A stretch of DNA of 64,000 bases from Reyranella sp. (GTDB taxonomy: Bacteria; Pseudomonadota; Alphaproteobacteria; Reyranellales; Reyranellaceae): the NCBI RefSeq assembly GCF_004297405.1, contig NZ_SCVC01000021.1, forward strand, positions 62,001 to 126,000. Reading direction: 5' to 3'. Shown piece after piece: positions 45,641 through 55,838 of this stretch (position 1 is the stretch's first letter; each line of letters starts with the position of its first letter). Below the pieces are notes generated by a model. It saw nothing but the letters and a program-made list of their open reading frames with translations, searched no databases and was not told the origin of the DNA. Made by a program: the position numbers and the translations under genes.

Positions 45641-46357
45641 TCAGTTCAGCTTGTCGGTTTCGACCAGCACAATCTCGGCGTCCTCGAGCGCGGTGAGCTC
45701 GATTTCGTCCTGGTCCACGACGGCGACGCCATCGCGCGCCTTGGCCGTCACAGGCTGGCCATCGCTGCCCCGCACCTCGATCTTGCCCTTGGCCGGCACG
45801 AGGTAGGTGGGTTTGCCACCGAGTTTCTGGCGGATCGTCTGACCTGCCTTCAGGGTGCCTGCGAGCAACGAGCCGTCGGCATAGAGCGGGATCGCTCCAT
45901 TATCGCCGCGACCCGACGCCAGCGGCACGAGCTTGCCGTCACGCCCGTCGGTCGGGAACTGAACGGTTTCCCAGCGTGCCGGTACGCCCTGCTTGTTGGG
46001 CAGGATCCAGATCTGGAACAGCTCGGTTTCGGCCTGCTCCATGTTGTACTCGGCGTGCTGGATACCGTCGCCCGCACTCATCACCTGGATCTGGCCCGCT
46101 TCGGTCCTGCCCTCGTTGCCGAGGTGGTCCTTGTGCGTGATCGCGCCTTTGATGACGTAGGTGACGATCTCCATGTCGCGATGCGGGTGCGGCGGAAAAC
46201 CGGACTGCGGCGCAATGCGGTCGTTGTTCCACACGCGCAGCGCGCCCCAATGGATGCGCTCCGGGTTGCGGTATTCGGCAAAGCTGAAATGGAAGTTGGC
46301 GTTGAGCCAACCGTGGTTCGACTTGCCGAGCTTCTCGAAAGGTCTGAGTTCGATCAT
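45641..46357 (-). CDS. Pirin family protein (bicupin)
   Basis: 238 residues. The pirin iron site is visible: FPPHPHRDMEIVTYVIKG with two His, then IQVMSAGDGIQHAEYN with the third His and a nearby Glu. The N-terminus RPFEKLGKSNHGWLNANFHFSFAEY is typical of YhhW-like quercetinase members. It may be a metal-dependent dioxygenase or a redox sensor. The ATG at 46357 is preceded by GAGG; an open frame to 46405 lacks a site. An SDR gene follows it on the same strand. Confidence 0.92.
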   Translation of the reverse strand: MIELRPFEKLGKSNHGWLNANFHFSFAEYRNPERIHWGALRVWNNDRIAPQSGFPPHPHRDMEIVTYVIKGAITHKDHLGNEGRTEAGQIQVMSAGDGIQHAEYNMEQAETELFQIWILPNKQGVPARWETVQFPTDGRDGKLVPLASGRGDNGAIPLYADGSLLAGTLKAGQTIRQKLGGKPTYLVPAKGKIEVRGSDGQPVTAKARDGVAVVDQDEIELTALEDAEIVLVETDKLN

Positions 46358-46438
46358 TGGATTTACCTCTTGGCCCCAAAATGGCGCCAAGAAGCAGGCG
46401 ATCAAGTTTCTGGTTAGTAACGGCAGATTTCGCCGTTT

Positions 46439-48538
46439 TCAGCGCCCTTCACGCCACCAGGCGCTGCCGATGGCCATCAGGAACGCCAGCGCCACGAGGA
46501 TGCCGGGCAGCAGCGGAAGCTGGTTGATGCCGGCGACCGTGTAGCCCTCGTTGCGGCGCACGCCGATCCAGTCGGAACCGCCCGCGGCGCGGCCGGGACG
46601 CACGGCGCGGATATCGGGTTCGCTTTGGTCGCTGAGCCACATCAGGCCGCCGTTGGTCGCTTCGACCAGGGGCTTCAGCTTGGCATCGGTCGCGCGCACG
46701 TCGGAGAATTCCAGCGGATCGGGGCTGCCCACGGCGGCGACGGTGCGCAAGGTGCCGTCGTCGAAACGGTAGAGACCGGGCTTGTCGACATCGACGATCG
46801 CGACGCCGAGACCTGGCGCGCTTTGCTTCAGCTCCAACGTCCGCGTCTCGCCCCCATTCGGCGCCGTGCCGGGGCTGGTCATCGCAACCGGCGGGAAGCT
46901 GTTGGCGAGCGTGCGGCGCGTTACCTCGATGCGACCACCAACTGCCGTCGCACGCAGGGCTTCTTCTTCGAGGTCGGGCTCCTTCATCAGCCAATGCGCC
47001 ACGCGGCGAACCAGCTCGGGCTGTGGCCCGCCGCCGTCGATGCCACGGTTCCACAGCCACAGGTGATCCGACATGAGCTGCGCCACGCGGCCCTCGCCGA
47101 CGCGATCGAGGATGACCAGCGGCCGGTCCTCGGCGCCGGACAGTACGGCGTTGCCGCGCTCGGTGCGCGAGGTGACGAGGCGGAACCAGCGGCCCCACTC
47201 GGGCTCTTTGTTCGGGTCGCCCGCTTGCGGCAGGTTGGCCGTCACCGGATGGCGCTGACCGATGTCGGTGACCTTGGGCTTGAACGGCGTTTCCAGCACG
47301 TCACCCAATGGCGCCGCCGGCAGCACGGCGCCGAGCGGCGTGCGGTAGAGCGAACGCTGCGTGGCGAAGACCGGGCCGACCGAGACCAGCAGCGCGCCAC
47401 CGCCCTTCACGTACTCGGCGATGTTGCGGAAATAGTCGCGCGTGATCAGGTTCCCCGACTCGTATCGGTCGAAGATGATCAGGTCGAACTCCTTCAGCTT
47501 CTGCTCGAACAGCTCGCGCATCGGGAAGACGATCAGCGAGAGTTCGCGCACCGGCGTGAAATCGTCCTTCTGCGGCGTGCGCAGGATCGTGAAGTGCACC
47601 AGATCGACGGCGGGGTCGCTCTTCAGCAGGTTTCGCCACGCCCGTTCGCCCTGGTAGGGCTCGCCCGACACCAGCAGCACGCGCAGACGGTCGCGCACGC
47701 CGTTGATGGTGAAGAGGGCGCGGTTGTTGTCGAGCGTCAGCTCGTTCTGACCGGCGCCGACTTCCAGCTCGACGACATTGGCACCGGGATTGCCGACGGT
47801 GATCGGCAGTTCGACCGAGCGGCCGACCGGCACGTCGATGCGTCTGACGACGTCACCACCGACCGAAAGCGTGACCGGCGCGGTGCCGCCCGCGGGATCT
47901 TCGATCCGGAACTTGGCCGTCACCTGGCGGCCGACGACGCCGAAGCGCGGCGACTGTTCGAGCACGATCAGCCGGTCGCGCTCGTTCTTCTTGCCGGCGA
48001 TCAGTGCATGCAGAGGCGCGCCGCCCAATTCCGGCGGCACGCCTGTCGGCACGTCATGGACCTGGCCGTCGCTCAGCAGCACGACGGCTGCCAGTCGTTC
48101 CGGAGGGACTTCGACCAGTGCCGACCGCATCGCCTCGATCAGACGCGTTCCGCCCGGCCGCTCGCTGCCGAGCTGGATGTGTGACGGCGGCAACACCGTT
48201 TCGCGAATCTCGAGACCGTCCTGCTGGCCGAGCTTGCGCTTCAACACTTCGCGCGCCGTCTGTACCTGCTGGCGCCGTTCGCCGATGGACATGGAGTCGC
48301 TGTCGTCGACCACGACCAGCGCCACGTCGGCGATCGGCTTGCGCTGTTCTTCGATCAGCGACGGATTGGCGAGAGCGGCCAGCACGACGACGAGCGAACC
48401 CAGTCGCCACAGGGTGCCGCGCGCGCCAGCCCGAAGGCCGAGCAGGACCAGGACGAGCCCGATGCCTCCCAGGACAGCGAGCACCGCCCACGGCAGCAGG
48501 GGATCGAAAGCAACGGAAACGGCCGAGGTCATGTTCAT
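46439..48538 (-). CDS. Membrane protein with VWA and glutamine-amidotransferase-like domains
   Basis: 699 residues. Two membrane helices at the N-terminus (about 13-33 and 42-58), then a von Willebrand A-like domain with the MIDAS DDSDSMS at about 76-82. A long periplasmic middle part follows, containing a class I glutamine amidotransferase-like fold (FDLIIFDRYESGN, KGGGALLVSVGP). A last helix sits near 675-692. It is the last gene of the MoxR-DUF58-DUF4159 operon, and its ATG overlaps into the stop-side of its neighbour by 4 nt. The operon is thought to act in envelope or periplasmic enzyme maturation. Confidence 0.85.
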   Translation of the reverse strand: MNMTSAVSVAFDPLLPWAVLAVLGGIGLVLVLLGLRAGARGTLWRLGSLVVVLAALANPSLIEEQRKPIADVALVVVDDSDSMSIGERRQQVQTAREVLKRKLGQQDGLEIRETVLPPSHIQLGSERPGGTRLIEAMRSALVEVPPERLAAVVLLSDGQVHDVPTGVPPELGGAPLHALIAGKKNERDRLIVLEQSPRFGVVGRQVTAKFRIEDPAGGTAPVTLSVGGDVVRRIDVPVGRSVELPITVGNPGANVVELEVGAGQNELTLDNNRALFTINGVRDRLRVLLVSGEPYQGERAWRNLLKSDPAVDLVHFTILRTPQKDDFTPVRELSLIVFPMRELFEQKLKEFDLIIFDRYESGNLITRDYFRNIAEYVKGGGALLVSVGPVFATQRSLYRTPLGAVLPAAPLGDVLETPFKPKVTDIGQRHPVTANLPQAGDPNKEPEWGRWFRLVTSRTERGNAVLSGAEDRPLVILDRVGEGRVAQLMSDHLWLWNRGIDGGGPQPELVRRVAHWLMKEPDLEEEALRATAVGGRIEVTRRTLANSFPPVAMTSPGTAPNGGETRTLELKQSAPGLGVAIVDVDKPGLYRFDDGTLRTVAAVGSPDPLEFSDVRATDAKLKPLVEATNGGLMWLSDQSEPDIRAVRPGRAAGGSDWIGVRRNEGYTVAGINQLPLLPGILVALAFLMAIGSAWWREGR

Positions 48539-51324
48539 CGCCTGAGCCTTTGCATGATGTCGGGCAGATGGACCTGATCGTCCTTGTAGTTGCCGGTCAG
48601 CGCATGCATCACGAGGTTCACGCCGAAGCGGAAGGCCATCTCGCGCTGCGTCTCGCCGCCGGGCGAGACCGGCATCACGCCGCGGCCGCGCTGGTCGACC
48701 GCCCAGGCGCCGGCATAGTCGTTGGAACCGATCACGATCGTCGTGACGCCGTCATTGACGCGACCGTTGCCAGATTCGATCCAGAGCTTTCCGCCCTGCC
48801 AACGGCCGGGCATGTCGGACAGAAGATAGAACGCCTTGGTCAGCACATGGTCCGGCGGCATCGTCTGCAGGGGCGGCGTCTCGACGCCGGCCAGCAGGCG
48901 CTTGAGGTCGGGATTGCCACCGGCCGGACGATCGAAGCTCATCTGCTGATCGCGCGTGTCGATGAAGATGATGCCGCCTGTCCGCAGGTAGCGATCGAGT
49001 GCCGCCTGCGCGCGCGGGGACAAAGCGGGCTGCGTCGCGGTCACAGGCCAGTAGATCAGCGGATAGAGCCGCGGTTCGTCGCGCTCCAGGTCGAGGCCGA
49101 CGGGATCGGCCGGCTCGACGGACGTGCGGTTGCGCAGGATCTCGCTCAGGCCTTCGAGACCCGCCTTGCTGATGTCGTCGACTTCCTTGTCGCCCGTGAT
49201 GATGTAGGCGAGCCGCATGTCGAGCGAGCCCTTAAGCGCCTGTTCTTCGGTGAGCGGCGGCGGGCCGGGCTTCTCCTGGGGCGTGCTGGTCTGCGTCGTC
49301 GGCCGCTGAGGAGGCTGGAGCTGCTGTGCCTGGACATCCGGTGCGCCGGTCATCGCGGCTGCCAGCAGCAGGGCTGCCGGCGCGGCGCGGCTGAACCGGA
49401 GGGCGCGCGGCAGCAGGCCACGCAACCACAGCGAGATCAGCAGATCGGCCAGCAGCAACAGGAGCGCGCCCAGCAGGAACCAGCGTGACAGGTCGGTTTC
49501 GCCGCCCTCCGACAGCCTGTCGGTCGTCACGCCGCTCGGGAGCACCAGCGGCTTGGGCGGCTGGATGCGGCCACCGATGTTGAAGGCGACCTGGGCATTC
49601 TCGTCGCCGTAGAGGCCCGGCGGCGAGCTGGGCTTGGGAAGGAACGTCTCGCCGGCATCGGCGGGCAGCATCTGGATGCCGGCCGGCGGCGCGCCGAGGC
49701 GACCGAAACCATCGAGGGTGCGCCAGGGCTTCAGCGCCTTGTTGACGCCATCGCCGGCAACGCCGCGAGACAGTGTCACCAGCCGCTGCAGCATGTTCAC
49801 GAACAGGCCGGACAGCGACATGTTGCTCCAACCCGTGTTCGCCGTGGTGTGCATCAGGACCAGATAGCCCTGGCCACGCTTTTCAGCCGTGACGAGCGGC
49901 GTGCCATCGGCCAGTCGCGCCCACGTCTTGTCAGCGAGATCGGGTGTCGGCTCGGCCAGCACCTGCTGCGAGATGCGCACGTCCTTGGGGATCAGAATGC
50001 CGAGGAAGGGGCTGTTGGGCGGGAACTCGGCGAGCGCACTCGGTTCGCCCCAGCTCATCACGCCGCCCAGCGCCCGGTCGCCAAGCCGCAGCGGCGTCGG
50101 CACGAGATTGTCGCTGCCTTGGGCGAGGTTGGGGCCGGCGAAGCGCACGGCGATGCCGCCGCGTTCGATCCACTTGGCGATCTCCTCGCGATCGTTGGCC
50201 GACGGCGCGGCGCCATCGGGGATCAACAGAACCGCTGTGTTGCGCGTCAGGACCGATTCGCGATCGCCAATGCTCAGGCTGACATAGGGATCGAGCGCAC
50301 GCTCGAGGAAGTAGATCTCCTGCAACAGCGGTTGCCCGCCAGCCGTTGCGCGCTCGCCCAGGATGGCGACGGGACGGCGGCGGTGGCGTTCGTCGAGCAG
50401 GATGGTGCTGCCGGCACCGCCTTGAGCCTCGATGTCGAGGCGCGCCATGCGGTTGCGTAGTTCAGCGGGAATGGCCAGCACGCCTTCACCTTGCGTGGCG
50501 GAGGCGGCGAAGTCGAGATCGATGCGGGCCACGACACGGCCTTGCTCGTCCGATGCCTGGATCGCCGTCTTGCGCGGCCCGTCGGCCACGGGACGCAGCG
50601 CACGCACCTTGAGGTCGCGACCTTCGGCGGCCGGCGGCAGGAGCAGCAGTGGCGTCGTCGCCTGGTCGGGCAGCAACACTTGCAGGCCGTCGAAGCGGCG
50701 GAGCCGTTCGGTCAGGCGTGGGGCGCCTTCGTCCTCCAGCCCGTCGCTCAGCCAGACGACATAGGCGGCCGGATCGACCTGCATCTGGTCGATGGCGGTG
50801 ACGGCGGCCGCGCGATCGGTCGGCCAGGGCTTGGGCCGGAAGGCGCGCAACAGGGTGCGGGCCTCGTCCGGCCGCATCGCGCCGCGACGCACGGTCGGGG
50901 CATCGAGCGGCGCCGGCGCCGTGCCGGTCAGCACGACCGGTCGATTGGCGCGCTCGGCGCGCTGGATCAGGCGCTCGGCATGGGCGATGCGTGTCGCCCA
51001 GCCTGGCGCCGATGACCAGCCGTCGTCGATCACCAGCATCAACGGTCCGCGGCCCGGCAGCTCGGCCTGCGGGTTCAGAAGCGGCCGGGCGACCGCCAGG
51101 ATCAGCGCCGCCGCGAGCAGAAGGCGCAGCAGCAGCAGCCACCACGGCATCTTCATCGGCGTCTGCTCGGCAGGCTCCAGGCCGATCAGCAGGCGGATGG
51201 CGGGGAAGCGCACTAGCTTGGGCAGCGGCGGGATCAGCCGCAGCAGCCAGTAGATCACCGGCAACGCCAGCAGCAGGGCCAGCATGCCGGGCGCGGCAAA
51301 AGCGAAAGCGCCGAAACTCAGCAT
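48535..51324 (-). CDS. DUF4159 domain membrane protein with BatA-like N-terminus
   Basis: 929 residues. An N-terminal BatA-like part has two helices (about 7-25 and 58-76), with RLIPPLPKLVRFPAIRLL between them. The middle has VWA-like and amidotransferase-like segments. A Pro/Gln-rich stretch (about 700-725) precedes DUF4159 (SLDMRLAYIITGD, then LYPLIYWPVTATQ and TGGIIFIDTRDQQ), a probable non-catalytic amidotransferase fold. Its stop overlaps the VWA protein's ATG, and its own start is 3 nt from the DUF58 stop, so the genes are tightly coupled. Its biochemical role is unknown. Confidence 0.88.
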   Translation of the reverse strand: MLSFGAFAFAAPGMLALLLALPVIYWLLRLIPPLPKLVRFPAIRLLIGLEPAEQTPMKMPWWLLLLRLLLAAALILAVARPLLNPQAELPGRGPLMLVIDDGWSSAPGWATRIAHAERLIQRAERANRPVVLTGTAPAPLDAPTVRRGAMRPDEARTLLRAFRPKPWPTDRAAAVTAIDQMQVDPAAYVVWLSDGLEDEGAPRLTERLRRFDGLQVLLPDQATTPLLLLPPAAEGRDLKVRALRPVADGPRKTAIQASDEQGRVVARIDLDFAASATQGEGVLAIPAELRNRMARLDIEAQGGAGSTILLDERHRRRPVAILGERATAGGQPLLQEIYFLERALDPYVSLSIGDRESVLTRNTAVLLIPDGAAPSANDREEIAKWIERGGIAVRFAGPNLAQGSDNLVPTPLRLGDRALGGVMSWGEPSALAEFPPNSPFLGILIPKDVRISQQVLAEPTPDLADKTWARLADGTPLVTAEKRGQGYLVLMHTTANTGWSNMSLSGLFVNMLQRLVTLSRGVAGDGVNKALKPWRTLDGFGRLGAPPAGIQMLPADAGETFLPKPSSPPGLYGDENAQVAFNIGGRIQPPKPLVLPSGVTTDRLSEGGETDLSRWFLLGALLLLLADLLISLWLRGLLPRALRFSRAAPAALLLAAAMTGAPDVQAQQLQPPQRPTTQTSTPQEKPGPPPLTEEQALKGSLDMRLAYIITGDKEVDDISKAGLEGLSEILRNRTSVEPADPVGLDLERDEPRLYPLIYWPVTATQPALSPRAQAALDRYLRTGGIIFIDTRDQQMSFDRPAGGNPDLKRLLAGVETPPLQTMPPDHVLTKAFYLLSDMPGRWQGGKLWIESGNGRVNDGVTTIVIGSNDYAGAWAVDQRGRGVMPVSPGGETQREMAFRFGVNLVMHALTGNYKDDQVHLPDIMQRLRR

Positions 51325-51327
51325 GGC

Positions 51328-52224
51328 TCAGGCCACCGTCAGCCGACGCAGGTCGGCCATGGCGAGGTAAAGGGAAAGCAGGACGGTCTGCGCGGGCCGG
51401 TCGGTACGGTGCAGGTGCACTGTCCAGTTGGCGGGGCGGGCGAGCCGCTGAAGGCCCTCCCGTTGGGCGGCGAGGCGTGCGCCATAGGCCGTGCGCACCG
51501 TTTCGACGCGACGGATCGTGTGCTGGCCCTCGGCTTCCAGCCCTTCGAACTTCACATGCCCGTCGAAGGGCAAGTCTTCCTCGGCAGGGTCGAGCACCTG
51601 CACGAGATGGCCGCGGACGCCGACGCTCGCGTAGTAGCGGATGATGTCCTCGATCTTCTCCAGCGGGTCGAGCCAGTCGGAGACCAGCACCACGGTGCCG
51701 TGTGCCGGCAGGGGCACCATTGGCGGCAGACTGGGAGGCGTACGCGTACTGTCGCGTGTCTCGTCGAACAGGGTTTCAGCCACACGCCGGACGGCGAGAC
51801 GGCCTGTGATCGGGCGCATGCCGGTGCCCAGCACGGCGACCCGTTCGGCGGCGTCGGTCAGCAGGCTGGCCAGTGCCAGCGTGATCACCTCGGCGCGGAC
51901 CGCCTTGGTATCGATGTTGCGCAGCGAGGCGTACTGCATGGAGGGCGACGCATCACGCCACAGCCAGACGCTGGCGGCGGCCTCCCATTCGGTCTCGCGC
52001 ACGAAGAGGTTGCGGCTGCGCGCGCTCTGGCGCCAGTCGATCTGGCTGGCGCTGTCACCGTCGCGATAGGGGCGGTATTGCCAGAAGGCATCGCCCTGGC
52101 CGACACGACGTCGACCGTGCACGCCCTGGATCACGGTCGCAGCGACGCGATCGGCCGCCACCATCAAGGCAGGCAGCGTTCCGGCGAGTTCCAGCGATCG
52201 GTTGAGGGTTGAAGGTGCGGCCAT
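51328..52224 (-). CDS. DUF58 domain protein
   Basis: 298 residues from the ATG at 52224; a TTG at 52248 is an alternative. The DUF58 signature QYRPYRDGDSASQIDWRQSARS (partly shown) is near residue 50, followed by WLWRDASPSMQ, a VWA-like metal site. DUF58 proteins partner with MoxR ATPases and may bring clients to them. No membrane helices are present, unlike longer family members. It lies between moxR (31 nt) and the DUF4159 gene (3 nt). Confidence 0.9.
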   Translation of the reverse strand: MAAPSTLNRSLELAGTLPALMVAADRVAATVIQGVHGRRRVGQGDAFWQYRPYRDGDSASQIDWRQSARSRNLFVRETEWEAAASVWLWRDASPSMQYASLRNIDTKAVRAEVITLALASLLTDAAERVAVLGTGMRPITGRLAVRRVAETLFDETRDSTRTPPSLPPMVPLPAHGTVVLVSDWLDPLEKIEDIIRYYASVGVRGHLVQVLDPAEEDLPFDGHVKFEGLEAEGQHTIRRVETVRTAYGARLAAQREGLQRLARPANWTVHLHRTDRPAQTVLLSLYLAMADLRRLTVA

Positions 52225-52255
52225 CGGCTCCCGCGGTGCAATGCTCAAGCCGGCA

Positions 52256-53269
<1,014 letters not shown>

Positions 53270-53336
53270 CAGGGCGCTCCTGTCGTCAGGGGAATTATGA
53301 TTGAGGGAAGCCCAGAAATGAGGCCGGAACAAGGGC

Positions 53337-53963
53337 ATGACGGTTGACGAAATTGTGCGGCGGGTCGGCGAACGCAGCCGGCGTTTGGCATCCGGATTGC
53401 CCGTTCTCCAGGCACCTCTCGGTAGCGACTTCTCCCTAAGCGGTGTGGTGCCATTACCCGAGGTCTGGCGACCGGCGGCTGTGCTCGTGCCGCTGGTGCG
53501 TCGCGAACCGGGACTTACCGTCCTGCTGACCCAGCGTACGGAAGATATGCCAAGCCACGCCGGCCAGATCGCCTTTCCAGGCGGTCGGCGTCAGGCCGAC
53601 GACCCCGACGAAATCGCGACCGCTCTGCGGGAAACCGAGGAAGAAGTGGGCCTCACGCGCGATTTCATCGAAGTAATCGGCCCGGTCGATCATTATCGCA
53701 CTGGCACAGGCTACGAGATCACGCCGATCGTCGGCATCGTCACGCCCGGATTCACGACCCGTGCAGACCCACGCGAAGTGGCCGACGTCTTCGAGGTGCC
53801 GCTCGACCATTTTCTCGACGAACGCAATCACCGTATCGACAGCCGGGTCTGGCAGGGGCGGGAGCGGCGCTATTACGCCATGCCTTATGGCGAGCGCTAC
53901 ATCTGGGGCGCGACGGCCGGTATGCTGAAGAACCTGCAATTCGTCCTGACCGCTGCCGACTGA
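53337..53963 (+). CDS. CoA pyrophosphatase, Nudix family
   Basis: 208 residues. The Nudix box GGRRQADDPDEIATALRETEEEVGL (partly shown, about residues 81-105) carries all Glu ligands, and the preceding LLTQRTEDMPSHAGQIAFPGG is the CoA-diphosphatase (UPF0035) motif. It hydrolyses CoA and its derivatives to phosphopantetheine and 3',5'-ADP. The ATG shares bases with the alternative moxR start on the other strand. DUF6111 and cca follow within 20 nt each, a conserved alphaproteobacterial order. Confidence 0.93.
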   Translation: MTVDEIVRRVGERSRRLASGLPVLQAPLGSDFSLSGVVPLPEVWRPAAVLVPLVRREPGLTVLLTQRTEDMPSHAGQIAFPGGRRQADDPDEIATALRETEEEVGLTRDFIEVIGPVDHYRTGTGYEITPIVGIVTPGFTTRADPREVADVFEVPLDHFLDERNHRIDSRVWQGRERRYYAMPYGERYIWGATAGMLKNLQFVLTAAD

Positions 53964-53981
53964 CGCAGGGCTGGAGCCATC

Positions 53982-54215
53982 ATGCGTATCGTTCTTCTGG
54001 TCCTGGGCCTCGTGCTGGCGCCGACCGTTGCCTTCTTTCTTTGGGCGTGGGCCGTGAAGATCAAGCAGGACCGGCAGCTCGCCGGCACCCTGCCGTCCTG
54101 GCAGGACTTGCCGATGACCTGGCTCGGCATCGCCGGCTGCACCTGCGCGATCATCGGCTTCATCGTCATGTTCTTCACGCAGGATCAGGGTTACGGCGGG
54201 CTCTTCGCATCATGA
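53982..54215 (+). CDS. DUF6111 family membrane protein
   Basis: 77 residues with two membrane helices: about 3-24 and 47-66. It starts RIVLLVLGLVLAPTVAFFLW, ends FFTQDQGYGGLFAS, and carries a conserved-looking WQDLPMTWLGIAG between. I associate it with DUF6111, which usually lies between the CoA pyrophosphatase and CCA-adding enzyme genes, as here (18 nt and 10 nt gaps). No function is known; co-expression with tRNA maturation is the only hint. Confidence 0.8.
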   Translation: MRIVLLVLGLVLAPTVAFFLWAWAVKIKQDRQLAGTLPSWQDLPMTWLGIAGCTCAIIGFIVMFFTQDQGYGGLFAS

Positions 54216-54225
54216 AGCTGGCCCG

Positions 54226-55437
54226 ATGAAACCAATGGGTCGTCTCGAGGCCGTGCCGTGGGCGGATGATCCTGCGGTGCAGACCCTCTTTGCCACCCTC
54301 GATGGGGCGGGCATCGTCGCGCGCTTCGTCGGTGGCTGCGTGCGCAACAGCGTGCTCGGTCGTGCCATCGACGACTATGACCTGGCAGTCGATACCAAGC
54401 CGGAAGCCGTGATGCGCGCCCTGGAAGCGGCAAAACTCAAGGTCGTGCCGACCGGCATCAAGCATGGGACAGTGACGGCGGTGATCGACGGCCGGCCGTT
54501 TGAACTCACGACCCTGCGGCGCGATGTCGAAACCGATGGTCGCCGTGCCGTCGTCGCCTTCACGGACGATTGGCTGGAAGACGCCAGCCGGCGCGACTTT
54601 ACCTTCAATGCACTTTACGCCGACCGCGACGGCACGCTGTACGATCCATTCGACGGCCGCCGTGATCTCGCCGAAGCGCGCGTGCGCTTCATCGGCGATG
54701 CCGAGACGCGCATCGCCGAGGATCGGCTGCGCGTGCTGCGCTTCTTTCGCTTTCATGCCTGGTACGGCAAGCCACCCTTCGATGCGGCGAGCTTCGATGC
54801 CTGCCGCCGCAATGCCGGCTCCTTGCGTGGCCTCTCGGGCGAGCGCGTGTCGAAGGAGTTGCTGCGCCTTCTCAAGGCGCCCGATCCTGCGGATACGATT
54901 GCCGCAATGGTCGAAGCGGCCATTCTCGATCAGTGGCTGCCGGAATGTGTCGGTGCTGCATGCCTGCGCGCGCTGATCGCCCGTGAGGACAGGCCCGATC
55001 CGCTGCGCCGGCTGGCGGCGATCCTGCCGATGGGCGCCGACGCGACGGCGATCGGCAAGCGGCTGAAGCTTTCCACGCAAGAATCACTGCGGCTCGATGT
55101 GATGCTGGCGGCTGAACCCGCGATCGACATATCCGGTGGCCCGAAGGCATGGCGTGCCGGGATCTATCGCCTGGGCGGTAACCTTTATGCCGACCGGCTG
55201 CTCCTGGCGGCGGAAGCTTCAGGTGATTGGCGCGCTGCGCTGGCGATGGCGCGCGCCTGGACGCCGCCGGAACTGCCGATAAGCGGCGGCGATGCCCTGA
55301 AGCTCGGCCTGAAGCCCGGCCCTCGCGTCGGCGCGCTGATCGAAGCGGTGGAGCAGTGGTGGATCTCTGGCGATTTCACCGCCAACCGAGCGGCTTGCCT
55401 CGCCGAACTCGAACGACTCGTCCGGATATCGTCGTGA
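54226..55437 (+). CDS. cca: CCA tRNA nucleotidyltransferase
   Basis: 403 residues, class II. The catalytic region RFVGGCVRNSVLGRAIDDYDLAV (partly shown) contains the metal Asp pair Asp50 and Asp52, followed by GIKHGTVTAVIDG, the RRDFTFNALY motif and EDRLRVLRFFRFHA. It adds or repairs the 3' CCA of tRNAs. tRNA-Arg in this window already encodes CCA, so repair is the relevant role for that tRNA. The stop overlaps the GTG start of the next membrane protein gene (GTGA). Confidence 0.95.
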   Translation: MKPMGRLEAVPWADDPAVQTLFATLDGAGIVARFVGGCVRNSVLGRAIDDYDLAVDTKPEAVMRALEAAKLKVVPTGIKHGTVTAVIDGRPFELTTLRRDVETDGRRAVVAFTDDWLEDASRRDFTFNALYADRDGTLYDPFDGRRDLAEARVRFIGDAETRIAEDRLRVLRFFRFHAWYGKPPFDAASFDACRRNAGSLRGLSGERVSKELLRLLKAPDPADTIAAMVEAAILDQWLPECVGAACLRALIAREDRPDPLRRLAAILPMGADATAIGKRLKLSTQESLRLDVMLAAEPAIDISGGPKAWRAGIYRLGGNLYADRLLLAAEASGDWRAALAMARAWTPPELPISGGDALKLGLKPGPRVGALIEAVEQWWISGDFTANRAACLAELERLVRISS

Positions 55438-55838
55438 TCCGTCCCGGTCTGACCTTCCTTCTGTGGTTCGCGATCGCGGCCTTCGTCGTGTTGAACGACC
55501 TGGTCGGCGATACCTGGATCGCTGCGACGCTCTCGGTGCGTACGGTCGAATGGTACAAGGTGCTGGTGCCGGCGCCCTACGTCGTGATGATGGCCATCAT
55601 CCATGCGCGGCGGACGAGGGGACCGAACTGGTTCGAGGCGGCCCTTCTCGCGGCGCTGCTGTGGCCGACGTCGACGGTGCTGGTCGACTTTCTCTATGCA
55701 CGCGTGACGTACGACGAGGATCCGGCATCCTTCCTCGATCGCTTCGCATTCTGGTGGGGTGCGCCTTATCTCCTGCTGGTGCTTCTGCTGTTCGCCGCGC
55801 CGCTTCTTGCCGGCAAGGTCTTTGCTCGCCGCCGATGA
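55434..55838 (+). CDS. Uncharacterised membrane protein downstream of cca
   Basis: 134 residues from a GTG that overlaps the cca stop. There are four likely helices: about 6-22, 42-58, 65-82 and 108-127. A segment TRGPNWFEAALLAALLWP stands between the second and third. I do not recognise a family. Codon use matches its neighbours. Its TGA overlaps the ATG of the ATPase gene (ATGA), so all three are coupled in translation; it might anchor the ATPase at the membrane, but that is a guess. Confidence 0.75.
   Translation: MIRPGLTFLLWFAIAAFVVLNDLVGDTWIAATLSVRTVEWYKVLVPAPYVVMMAIIHARRTRGPNWFEAALLAALLWPTSTVLVDFLYARVTYDEDPASFLDRFAFWWGAPYLLLVLLLFAAPLLAGKVFARRR

Noticed and set aside
46625-48184. 519-codon open frame opposite the VWA membrane protein
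   Set aside because: Composition is antisense-like (Arg, Gln, Asp, His), with no ribosome site or domain; the minus-strand gene is well supported.
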